DNA of 64,000 nt, from contig NC_069090.1 of assembly GCF_947172395.1 (NCBI RefSeq), positions 16,698,962 to 16,762,961 on the forward strand. Direction: 5' to 3'. The notes beneath the pieces are model-generated. The model searched no databases. It saw only the letters and a program-made list of their open reading frames with translations, and was not told the origin of the DNA. Position numbers and translations under genes: made by a program. The stretch comes from Bicyclus anynana. Lineage: Eukaryota > Arthropoda > Insecta > Lepidoptera > Nymphalidae. Below, piece after piece: positions 11,247 through 21,248 of the stretch (positions are counted from its first letter, which is position 1; the number at the start of each line of letters is the position of its first letter).

Positions 11247-11761
11247 TTATATCAATCTTATCTCTATCTCAATCTTATTCAGTAATTGAAAATTTAAAAT
11301 TCAAAAAACCATCATCTAGTTAAGTTATTTTATGTTGGTAATAAATAGAATTAGATAAATTATGCCTTAATATTACATCTGCGTGTAATTAGCTATTATT
11401 AGCAATTAGTTTGGTACTTTTAAGATTCAAATCATAGGTACTCATATAGACACTAAGTACCTTAGTAGGCAAGGCACTTATTACATACGTACAATATCAA
11501 TACGTACATAAGTTTATAAGTCAATTATTTCACACGCCACCGTTAACAATTAATAATTTTTTATCAAGATTTATCTAATTATACGTAATGAAAAGTGCAA
11601 CGACCAACGACCTACCGACGTCTTAGATAACAGTTCTTGGCATTTTAGTTGCTTGTCTACATTCAGCGGTTGTTTTAAACCAAAATTACCTTTTGAAAAA
11701 CAACCGAAACCGGTGTTAAGAAACCTGCAATCTGTATACTGAACTTTCGTTTCGTTTAATT

Positions 11762-11907
11762 AAGAATTTTCTTAATTCTCTACGTGTGTCAAGTCTGCCA
11801 ATCCACTTTGGGCCAGTGTAGTGGACTAAGTCCTAACACCTCTCATTCTGAGAGGAGATTCGTGCTCAACAGTGAGCCACATATGGGTTGTTTATGATGA
11901 TGATGAA
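11762..11907 (+). mobile_element. SINE family B, 3' part only
   Basis: Carries TTTTCTTAATTCTCTACGTG, AAGTCTGCCAATCCACTTTG, CTCTCATTCTGAGAGGAGAT and GTGAGCCACATATGGGTTG, then a GATGATGATGA tail. The tRNA-like head is absent. Confidence 0.7.
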
Positions 11908-12060
11908 ACTGACCCCAGCATCAAACCCAGGACAGGACTTTAGGCAAGTTGCACTTTGCACTCCAGTAATATTTCGGTTGAATACTTTTCTATTCTCTAG
12001 GCACCTATGTTGTAATTGCTCTGTGTTTTATGCCTGGATAATTAACAATATAATAAGTAC

Positions 12061-12340
12061 TAGCCGTGATAGCCTAGTGGATATAACCTCTGCCTCTGAT
12101 TCCGGAGGGTGTGGGTTCGAATCCGGTCCGTGCATTTTAAAAAATTAAATATCACGTGTCTCAAACGGTGAAGGTAAATCGTGAAGAAACCTGCATACCA
12201 GAGAACTTTCCTAATTCTCTGCGTGTGTTAAGTCTGTCAATCCGCATTGGGCCGGCGTGGTGCACTTTGGCCTAACTCCTCTCATTCTGAGAGACGACTC
12301 GAGCTCAGCAGTGAGCCGAATATGGGTTGATAATGTTGTT
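12061..12340 (+). mobile_element. SINE family B, near full length
   Basis: TAGCCGTGATAGCCTAGTGG head, GGGTTCGAATCC B box, TCTCAAACGGTGAAGG, GAAACCTGCATACCAGAGAA, AATCCGCATTGGGCCGGCGT and GAGCCGAATATGGGTTGAT. A short deletion affects the GCATGCACCTCC part after the head. Confidence 0.8.
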
Positions 12341-12639
12341 GAACTAATAATCAAAAAATAAAACGTATACCCGTATACCATCTACTGTGTAAATAATCCA
12401 CTAATTTATGGTGAATAGCTAAACAAGGCACATTAAACTTTGGTTGATGATCATTAAGTTATTTTTGGTCAAATTATGGCATACAAATTAGATAAATATG
12501 CCGACTAGAATATACATACATAATATGTATTTACCGGTACTTTAGCATCATATGAAATGTTTATAATATATTCATTATTCTCCAATTTATTTGTTTTTTT
12601 TTAATTTTTAATTTTTACCAATGTACACTACATAGTATA

Positions 12640-13026
12640 AAATAAATTCGCTTTCTCTGTCCCTATATCCCTCTATGTATGCTTAAATCTTAAAAAGTAC
12701 GCAACGGATTTTGATGCGGTTTTTTTTAATAGATATAGTGATTAAAGAGGAAGAATAACTAGCGACCCGCCCTGTCTTCGCACGGGTGCAAAATACTAAA
12801 TACACTACAGAAAAACTGTGAACGTTGTAAGCGGCGCGTTCCGGCTACGGAAAAGTTTGTGTGTGTGTATGTTTCTTTCTCCTTAACGCTGCGGCTACTG
12901 AACCGATTTGGCTGAAATTTGGGAAGGAAATAGATACTCTTCATCCTGGAAAAATCCATGGTTCCCGTGAGTACTTGTGAAAAACTGAATTCCACACAGA
13001 CGAAATCGCGGGCGTCCGCTTGTATA
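12640..13026 (+). mobile_element. Diverged Helitron-like or related repeat
   Basis: Contains CGGCTACTGAACCGATTTGG, TCATCCTGGAAAAATCCATG and ends CGCGGGCGTCCGCTTGTAT, where related copies end in CTAG before T. Boundaries and family are uncertain; it may be two nested remnants. Confidence 0.4.
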
Positions 13027-13329
13027 AAAATACAAAACAATACATAAAGTTATAAAAAAAATCAACCCTCCCGCTGCGGGACATTTGAGTGCCCAAGCAA
13101 CCGGTTTTATTATTTTTACATATTATCTTTCTTGTTCTTTTTATTATTGACCAACAAGTTAGCGGTGATATTAAAGACAACATATGACGTCATCGTACCG
13201 GAGCTTAAATTCATTAATTTCAAGCCACATTTAAGCTACACAATCTTGTCGTAGTAATTTCTGCCAACCAGCTGATGATCGTATGGTGATATTGTTTTTC
13301 CGGCTATATCTATATCTATCTATCTATAT

Positions 13330-13805
13330 CTAAGTATACCTACTTATAATAAAACTGTAACAGGTCAAATTCCATACTGAATTACATTGAAGATATTTTG
13401 AATTTTTTTATTGAAGGGCATTATATGTAAAATCGATACGGAAGCCATAAATACATTTTTCCGATTTCTTGTCTGTCTGTCTGTTCGTACTCTTGAGCAC
13501 GCTGAAACTACTGAATGAATTCAAATGTAACTTGGCACGATTTAAGACCATAGTACGGAGAAGGTGATAGGATACTTTTTGTTGCAAAAATTAAATCAGA
13601 AGGTGGTGAAACAGAGGTTGAAAGTTTGTATGGAAAGTCCTTAATTTTTAAAGTTACAGTTATAAAAATTTGTCCATAAATCATAAAAAATATACGAAAT
13701 ATAATGTGATTCAATAAATTTTAAAATTCAACCTTTAAAGTTGTGAAAAAGGGGTTGAAACTTAACATTGATTTCCACGCGGTCGAAGTCGCGGGCGTTC
13801 GCTAG
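13330..13805 (+). mobile_element. Helitron-like element, longer subfamily
   Basis: Begins near CTTATAATAAAACTGTAACA and ends GGGCGTTCGCTAG before T. The inner part (CAGAGGTTGAAAGTTTGTAT and neighbours) is related to minus-strand sequence at 20,855-21,135. Noncoding. Confidence 0.45.
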
Positions 13806-15520
13806 TATCATAATAAAATAGCTCTACGGTCTACCACGTTTAACTTACTTGTAATAAGTATCTTATTATTTTGATAAGTATTAATTTTACCTATTTTATC
13901 ATCTTATCTTACTGAATGAGTCTAACATACTTACCTAATAAATATATCAACCTTCAGCGTAATAAGTTGATACAACCTAAGGTTGTCACTTACTTACCAC
14001 CGAGCGCAGTCAGCTTCGCTCGATGTCGCTATCGTGTGGTTTAATGATTTAAATTGTGCGGATCAATGTGATGATATTTCCCAGTAGGTACTAGAGTTTT
14101 GTGAAAGTGTTAGTTCGGGGGAAGTACTACCGCCATGTTTATTTCTGCCAATAAACAGCGTTGCTGTGTTCCCTTAAAGTTAAACTACAAAAACACACCA
14201 AATTTAGTCAACAATAATTTTAATAAATCTCTTATAATCTATAATACATTTTGAATAACATAATCAACTAGAACATTTGATATTCAGGCGACGTAAATTG
14301 TGCAATTATATTGCTAATACATATTTGAGTATTCATGTAGAAAGTAATACAACTAAAATACTTGATCAGGTAAAGAACTTTTAAGAGTAAATAAATCATG
14401 CATAAACAAATTAATTATTTGAATATATGAACAATACAGCGAGATTTTACTAGATGGCGTAACTTATTGATGTAGTTAACATACTACTAAATTCACGGAC
14501 GTATACATAACTAGATATCGCGGACAGTCCGAACCTGCTTGTATGATTGGTAGCAGAGTGTTTTACCATGGTCCATGCAAATGCCTATTTTAACCCATAG
14601 CAAATGCCTATTTAATATTTTAAATGTACACAATTTATAAAAATGTATTCGCTAAATATTCTGACGAATAGGAATATTATGACTCATTACAAAAATATAT
14701 TTCCAAAAACTATATTATAAAACTTGGATAATTGAATATCATCTTTCAACCATTAGCAATTGGAGTTATAATAAGTTTGTTCGATAAACATACAAATTTT
14801 TAACTCTTAAATAATTGCATAATGTCGATAACACAATCAATCAGTAACTATCAATACATCATATTTTTATCAATAATTTAATACTATATTTTCCATGCTC
14901 TGTAATCTTTTAATACTACGCCATGTCTATTTTAGACAAATATTCTACGCCCGAACTCATTCAGCAAATTGACTAATTAATATCGCCACCGCCACCTATT
15001 ACCAGATTTGCTGTTAGCACAGATTAACAATATAATACTGAGAGCAGTATTTTTGATATGAACTGCTATGGCCATACGTACACTACATCAACATCAGCTT
15101 ATTAGTGTAAGCGGAGCGCCTCGCTCGCAATATGACATGAGGGGAGGCGATAGGATGGGTGCGAGGTGGCTTTAATGAGCTACAAACTTTAATTTATTAA
15201 ATCTAGTCTAAGCCGCACACCAGAACAAACGCTTCTATAAGACCGCCTATTGTGCGTGTCTTTTGTAATTCTAATAATTATGTCTTTCTTGTTATATGGC
15301 CTACACTAAAGTGTTTGTTTTTTCACAATACTTTCACAATACATTTGTTACAGTTCTAAAGCATCTTCAAGCAATATTTATCTATCTAAGCAGATCTAAT
15401 TATTCCTACTTTTTCGCCTGCTTAACATTTTTATTCAATAATACTAGGAGAGGTAGCTTATGTTTTGAGGTTAAGGTGAGGGGTGGTCACGGCCCTCCCG
15501 CCCCCCTATTACTAAACAGA
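13806..15520. other. No recognised gene
   Basis: AT-rich, with GC-richer patches at 14,000-14,040 and 15,110-15,170 that I cannot explain. No exon with splice sites and an open frame stood out. Confidence 0.4.
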
Positions 15521-15693
15521 GGGCCTAGTAGCAGTTTGATACTGTTCCTATCGCGTTAACGTAAACGTGAATTTCTTAGGAATAGAAACAGCGCCATCTA
15601 GTAGCCACTGCACACTGTTTCAATTCTATATAAAATCGCGTTTACTTCAACGCGATAGTAACAGTGTGAAAATATTGAAAACTCCCACTAGGC
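15521..15693. mobile_element. MITE-like inverted-repeat element
   Basis: The left arm 15,521-15,568 (GGGCCTAGTAGCAG..., TATCGCGTTAACGTAAACG) and the right arm 15,637-15,693 read in reverse complement (GCCTAGTGGGAG..., TATCGCGTTGAAGTAAACG) are similar, with gaps. Noncoding, about 170 bp. Termini are approximate and no target duplication was confirmed. Confidence 0.45.
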
Positions 15694-15896
15694 ACACAGA
15701 ACAGTAAGCCCTCATTCGCACGTTCAAATTTAGTATGAAGTTAAATGAATGTCTATTACCAACGTCCAAAATTGAAAATAACTGCTCGAAAAAAAGTGTC
15801 GTGTTTTAAAAACGCTGTCGTGTTAACATAAAACTTGAGAATGCATTTGTTGTATTTTAACGTCCGTTAAAAAAACTCTCGTGCGAATGGGGGGAG

Positions 15897-16200
15897 AGCA
15901 GTGATAGCCCAGTGGAAATGACCTCTGCCTCCGATTCTGGAGGGTGTGGGTTCGGATCCTGTCCGGGGCATGCACCTCCAACTTTTCAGTTGTGTGCATT
16001 TTAAGAAATTAAATATCACGTGTCTCAATCGGTGAAGGAAAACATCGTGAGGAAACCTGCATACCAGAGAATTATCTTCATTCTCTGCGTGTGTGAAGTC
16101 TGCCAATCCGCATTGGGCCAGCGTGGTGGACTATTGGCCTAACCCCTCTCATTCTGAGAGGAGACTCGAGCTCAGCAGTGAGCCGAATATGGGTTGATGA
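15897..16200 (+). mobile_element. SINE family B, full length
   Basis: Head GTGATAGCCCAGTGGAAATG, B box GGGTTCGGATCC, then GCATGCACCTCCAACTTTTC, TTAAGAAATTAAATATCACG, GTGAGGAAACCTGCATACC, GCATTGGGCCAGCGTGGTGG, CTCTCATTCTGAGAGGAGAC and GAGCCGAATATGGGTTGATG. The best-preserved copy of this family in the window. Confidence 0.85.
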
Positions 16201-17392
16201 CGACGAATGGGGCTTAGTAGGGTATTTGTGAAAAGGACCTTTTTTATTATTGAAAATGTTGTTTTTATGCTTTTTTATTTTCAAATTCTTGTTTTCTTTC
16301 CAAAGCGATAAATTCTAGTAATACTGAAATTATTATAACTTTTCAGTCAGGCGTTTTATTTGCGATTTGTTGATAAATTAGTGTACAATAATTTATAAGC
16401 AATACCAGCTGTTCCTTATATAATTAATTAATTGTTTGATTAATAAATCAGCCAAGAAATAATAAATATATTGGAATGCAACCCTTGGTAATCATTTTAG
16501 TTTTATGTGTTTGACACTAAAAACGAATATAAAAAATTTTAAACAAAATGGCATTATCACAAAATAAATTACATTTTTGTAACTGGCTTTTATATATGAT
16601 TTGTCGATATAAACCATCGAATCCAAAGAAGACGAATCCAAGATGGTTGCTAAACCATAGACAACAAATCTAATTTCAAAAAATAACATTCGTGGGAATT
16701 AGAGGTAACGCTAAAACCATTTCTTTATAAAAAAAATGTCTGCCTGTCTGTCATTAAATTAAAGATGCATTTTGATTTTTAAATTCTGTAGGAAATATAA
16801 AAAAAAAACTTGGACGGTTGAGGGTTTGGACCCTTGAAACCTGCTCTCAAAGCCACCACAATCCATAGTTAACTATCATACTTATTAGTATGGTATGAGC
16901 ATGGACTGACAAACTTTCAGCATATTGTAAGCCATAAACAAAGTACCACTAATACCCTGGATGTTGATCACCAAAAATATTAGTACTTTTCCAACCAAAA
17001 AAAAAGAAACTCTTTCAGATCGACTGTCTAAATAGGTGCATGTTGCCTCGCAGCATACATTATGTACGTCTTAATACGCCTGAAAAGTGAAAGGTGCGCA
17101 AACGAGGAGCAGCAGTCCGCGGCGTGCACGCTGTTGGCGGCAGCGCACGGTAAAGGTGCGCAGAATAGGTTACGCACAAAAAACGTAACGCTGTCATCCG
17201 TTCATGGAATTTTACTTCCCATATTTTTTAATAGCGGGGGCTATATATGAAAAATCGATTCTTAAGGAGTAGACTCCAAAAACTCCAAGCCAGTCATCCA
17301 GATATTTTTTTTTCAGCAGACCTTTCAATTGAATCTCTATATAAGAATGGTTCTTACCTCTACCTCTACCTCCCACTTAAACAATACCATCG
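16201..17392. other. Intergenic or Mtfp1 3' UTR
   Basis: Downstream of the minus-strand Mtfp1 stop codon. The GC-richer patch 17,085-17,170 has an open plus frame but no recognisable domain. No clear minus-strand AATAAA was spotted close to the stop, so the 3' end of the Mtfp1 transcript is not fixed. Confidence 0.35.
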
Positions 17393-17570
17393 TTACGTGT
17401 GATACCATTTCCTGTATGTGGCGTTCATCAGGAGCGTGACACCCAGGTCTATGGGGTACACTATGGCGGGTATGGAGACCAGGCCGACAGCCACGGCTGC
17501 CATCTTCCGTGGGGTGTGCGGTATTTTTGGCGCTTTCTTCTCAAGATACCTTAGCGTGTAGTGGCATATT
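17393..17570 (-). CDS. Mtfp1 coding exon 4 and stop
   Basis: Acceptor TTTCAG before 17,570. Encodes the C-terminal 58 residues with PRKMAAVAVGLVSIPAIVYP and IDLGVTLLMNATYRKWYHT, then TAA at 17,395-17,393. Confidence 0.92.
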
Positions 17571-18839
17571 CTGAAATATAATATCATCTTTATAAGTAAT
17601 GTTCAAACAAAGATAACAGAAAACAAAAATTAATATTTTTTTTAACTGTGCATGCTTTTTTAAATGTGCACGTTTTATGTATGTATTAATCTGTATATCT
17701 CTTAATGCTAATCAATGAAATTATTAAAACCGGTTAAGTGCGAGCGTGCGCGCACCATGGTTGGCACTCATCCATACTAATATTATAAATGCGAAAGTAA
17801 GCCTGTTTGTCTGTCTGTCTGTCTGTTATCTTTCACGGCTAAACCAGTGAACCAATTTGGATAAATTAGACCTTGCATTTGTAAATGAAGAGTTTCACAC
17901 AAACAGAGTCGCAAGCGTCCGCTAGTTATCTCTAAAACAGCAAAAAATAGCCCTAAAATGTTTTTTGTTCTGTTTTTAGTATTTGTTGTTATAGTAGCAA
18001 CAGAACAACAAGTAAATTACCTGTGAAAATTTTAACTGTCTATTTATCACAGTTCATGAGATACACCCTGGTGATGTATGGATGGATGGACAGACAGTAG
18101 TGTTGGTAATATTTGAGTATGGAACCCTAATGAGCCGATATGAATGTCTATTATCTTGGATTACTAAATCTAAGATCACAGTTAATTAGTAAGTTAACTG
18201 AGCGCCTACTTGTATAAAATAGCAATTATAATGGCAAAAGAAATAACTATCAGAGCAGTTCAGTTTACTTGAGTTTTTAGCTTTAAGTACTCAAACTATC
18301 ATCAAGCATATGAGCAGAATAGTAATTTATGTATAAAAGATTAAAAGGCTGAATGGAATTTTATAAGCATTGAATGTAGGAAAAGAAAAAAACTTAATTT
18401 CACTAGAATGAATTGAGTTTGTTTTTTTATCATCTTATATACTTACTGTAAAATCTATAAGTACCTGTTTATAACCAATCCCGGGATAGCCACAGATGCC
18501 AATGTCTGCCATATTAGTGCATCGCCTGTCTCTAATAACACTTTTTTTGGTCCTCCGCCTTTCTATAAATTAATAAAAAATAACCTTAGAATCACATAAA
18601 TAAAAATAAAAAAATAAAAATAAAAATCGTTTATTTCACTTTCTAAATTTACATAAGTTAGTGCGAGTTTGGAACCTTCTTTTAGGAGTAGTAAAACTAC
18701 CTCTGTATTAGAAGGCTCCGCTCTTCCATAGCTAGTACAGTACAGAAATATCAGATTCTAAATGAATATTAATAATAATAAATAAATAATCTTTACAAAA
18801 TTATTATAATAGATTGTTTCACATGTGTGTGTTGGTGTG

Positions 18840-18879
<40 letters not shown>

Positions 18880-21248
18880 TGTGTGAGTGTGTGTTTTTCA
18901 GGATATAAGTTTTAATAAGGATTCTACTTCTTCATAATTCAGTGACGATAAATATTTAATAACTGTTTTCTTGCACTCCTTATTTATTATTGGGTATATT
19001 CCGAGTTTTTTATTTATCTTATTATATAAAACATCAGATTGTAGACAGAACTGTTTTTTAGCAAAATAGGTTCTAGCCCGAGTGGTTTGCACTACAACAT
19101 CTTTACGCCTTTTGCGTAGTTTGAGTGGTGTAAATGCCAACGATTTATGTTTCCTCAACACAGTGTGCAATATATATAATTTTCTAACTGAAAGCAACTC
19201 GCACTCAGCATATAAATTAGTTGTAGGATATCTATAAGGTTTGGAGAGCATAACCTTTAGAAGTGAGCGTTGAGCTCTCTCAACAGCTAGAAACCTTATC
19301 TTTGCCGCTCCACCCCAGACTGGTATACAATAACTTATTATAGATTGAGCCAAAGCTAGATAGACTGTGTTTAGAAGCTTCTTAGAAGCTATATGTCTTA
19401 AGATTTTGAAAATCCAAATGAGTTTCCTAATTCTGCAAGATACTAATTCAATATGCGCAAACCAATTAAGTCTGTGGTCTAACATTACTCCGAGATACTT
19501 AACAGTTTGGACTTCCTTCAATGTTGGGCAGTCACAAAACTCATTATTCTGCAGACAAGAGTGAATAGTTATGCCAAATTGCGCTGGAAGTGACCGCTCA
19601 CAAAGAGAAAAACATATATAATTAGATTTTTCAGCATTAAGGGTCAAGAGGTTATTGTTAAGCCACATGGAAATTTTAGCTAGACCAGTCTCAGCATGTC
19701 TGCGAACATCATCCCAAGTGTTGCCAGTAAAGACAACAGCAGTGTCATCTGCATAGGCGAAAATTTTAGCATTAACAATCTTGAGGTTACACAAATCGTT
19801 AATATATATTAAAAATAAAGTAGGTCCAAGCACACTTCCTTGGGGAACACCATAAGTAATATTAATATCATTACTGCAATAGTTTTCAATTTTGATTCTT
19901 TGAGTGCGCTCTGTTAAATAGCTTTTGAATAAAGATATAAATATAAATAATAAATAAAATAAATAAATATACTTAAACAATACACATCACTATCTAGCCC
20001 CAAAGTAAGCATACAGAGTAGCTTGTGTTATGGGTGCTAAGATAGTTGATATTATAATATTAATATACAATTATATACTACATATAAATACTTATATAAT
20101 GTATTAATACACACAGACACTGGAAAACACCCATGCTCATCACACAAATATTTTCCAGTTGTGGAAATCGAACCCACGGCCGTGGATCTAGAAAGCAGGG
20201 TCACTACCCACTGCACCACGCGGCCGTCATATAAGTACTTAGTTCTATTATAATAAGCTTGCAATAAGCAATTGATAATGATTTTAACTACAACAGTAGC
20301 TTCTTCTTCCTTTATTAAAAAAAAAGCTCTTACTTTATACATCTTCCAACTCTTGTCTGCAGTGTCAGCCAGGACATATGCGAAGGCCACGCCGTAGGTA
20401 GCTCTCACCACCTTGACCGGTACCACTGGACGGAACGACTCCCCAACCTCGTTGGAGTAGCCTGCAACCATGGATCTGTTCAGTGATCACTACATTAAAA
20501 GCGATGAAGGGTGAGTGATATTTTTGTTATTTATTAACAACTTAGCTTATGGCATTTGATTGAGATCTCACCTCATGTTAAATGATGATGCAGTGTAAGA
20601 TAAGAAGGAATAGATCCAAGTTTATTCTACCCATTCCTTGATAGTTTATATGCAACATTATTATCATAATTATCAGCTGATGGACATCATGTGGATGTCA
20701 ATCAGCTGATAATTATATAAGGCCTCTTTTAAAGACCTCTGAACACCATAGTCTTGAGCCCTGTGCATCCTGGCACCCCATGTTACCTGCTTGATGTAAT
20801 TGGCCCACATAACGATGGTCGATCATAATTGCATTTTCTGGTATGTGGTTTTTTTAAACCCCTATTACACCACTATAAGGGTTGAATTTTAAAAATTCTT
20901 GATACACCTTATATTTTGTATTTTATTTTTATTTATGAACAAATTTTTAAAACTGTAACTCTATAAATGAAGGACTTTCCATACAAACTTTCAACTCCTA
21001 TTTCACCCCCTTTTATTTTTATTTTAGGGTCAAAAAGTATTATATGTTTTGCTCCAAGGTCCCATTTACCATTATACCAAAATTCATTTTGATCAGTTTA
21101 GCTGTGAACAGGTAACAGACAGACAGACAGATGGGTGTGTATTTGGTGATAGGAAAACTAGTGCCCTACAAGGCCAATTTAGTAAATATAACTTACCAAT
21201 AAATCTCACCCAAGTGTCACGAAAGAAATCCTTTTCTCCTTCAGCCAT
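17393..21248 (-). CDS. Mitochondrial fission process protein 1 (MTFP1/MTP18), four coding exons
   Basis: The protein of 151 aa is assembled from exons 21,197-21,248, 20,334-20,461, 18,465-18,562 and 17,393-17,570. All junctions keep the frame and use GT-AG introns. Family knowledge: MTFP1 is a small multi-pass protein of the mitochondrial inner membrane that promotes fission. Sequence evidence: the N-terminus FFRDTWVRFIGYSNEVGESF matches the family signature; then YGVAFAYVLADTADKS, ALIWQTLASVAIPGL and SIPAIVYPIDLGVTLLMNA follow in the known order, giving about three to four hydrophobic segments. Length is close to the human protein (about 166 aa). Intron 2 holds a SINE and a truncated LINE, both on the gene's strand; intron 3 holds a Helitron-like copy. 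The start is the only ATG in a short first exon that fits the family N-terminus. Confidence 0.93.
17771..17925 (+). mobile_element. Helitron-like element in Mtfp1 intron 3
   Basis: Starts TCCATACTAATATTATAAAT after A and ends GCAAGCGTCCGCTAG before T. The body has a GTCTGTCTGTCTGTCTG run. It lies antisense to Mtfp1. Confidence 0.6.
18465..18562 (-). CDS. Mtfp1 coding exon 3
   Basis: Acceptor TTATAG before 18,562. Encodes KGGGPKKVLLETGDALIWQT and ASVAIPGLVIN, and ends in phase 2 before GTACTT. The ASVAIPG motif is a family hallmark. Confidence 0.9.
18596..19929 (-). mobile_element. 5'-truncated non-LTR retrotransposon with open RT fragment
   Basis: An open minus-strand frame from about 19,929 to the TGA at 18,898 encodes the second half of a reverse transcriptase (SYLTERTQ, YGVPQGSVLGP, FAYADD catalytic box, TVKYLGVMLD) and the C-terminal segment after it. 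Then come a 3' UTR, a CA/TG microsatellite (18,828-18,896) and a tail of repeated TTTTA units ending near 18,596. CR1/Jockey superfamily is likely; the clade is not resolved. Endonuclease, ORF1 and the N-terminal RT are missing, typical of incomplete reverse transcription. The frame is uninterrupted, so the insertion is probably not ancient. The 18 residues encoded upstream of the RT segment are read from the neighbouring SINE tail. Confidence 0.88.
18828..18896. repeat. TG/CA microsatellite
   Basis: A GT-rich run of about 70 bp with occasional GC and GAG interruptions, in the 3' UTR of the truncated LINE. Confidence 0.9.
19930..20226 (-). mobile_element. tRNA-derived SINE, family D, adjoining the LINE
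   Basis: Starts on the minus strand near 20,226 with CGGCCGCGTGGTGCAGTGGG (A-box region) and a B-box-like GGGTTCGATTTCC. It continues with TTCCAGTGTCTGTGTGTATT and ends in an ATTTATTT-rich tail near 19,930. The LINE starts directly at the tail in the same orientation. This is either a tandem insertion or a joint product of template switching. Confidence 0.75.
20334..20461 (-). CDS. Mtfp1 coding exon 2
   Basis: Acceptor TTGCAG before 20,461. Encodes the GYSNEVGESF block, the first hydrophobic segment and ADTADKSWKMYK, and ends in phase 0 before GTAAGA. Confidence 0.92.
20640..20830. repeat. Repeat debris with 16-bp inverted repeat
   Basis: ATAATTATCAGCTGAT at 20,666-20,681 is the exact reverse complement of 20,701-20,716. 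The AGCTGATGGACATC and GCATCCTGGCACC phrases recall a common dispersed lepidopteran repeat, a piece of which also occurs at 38,850-38,885. It is in Mtfp1 intron 1. Confidence 0.45.
20855..21135 (-). mobile_element. Helitron-like longer-subfamily copy
   Basis: Minus-strand sequence (GTTGAAAGTTTGTATGGAAA, GTTACAGTTTTAAAAATTTG, AATTCAACCC) parallels the inner part of 13,330-13,805. It lies in Mtfp1 intron 1. The ends are unclear. Confidence 0.45.
21197..21248 (-). CDS. Mtfp1 coding exon 1
   Basis: Starts with ATG at 21,248 and encodes 17 residues (MAEGEKDFFRDTWVRFI) plus one base. The donor GTAAGT follows directly (21,196-21,191). Confidence 0.9.

Noticed and set aside
17062..17250. Plus-strand frame in a GC-richer patch as an exon
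   Set aside because: No acceptor or donor fits, no domain, and it lies in the expected 3' flank of minus-strand Mtfp1.
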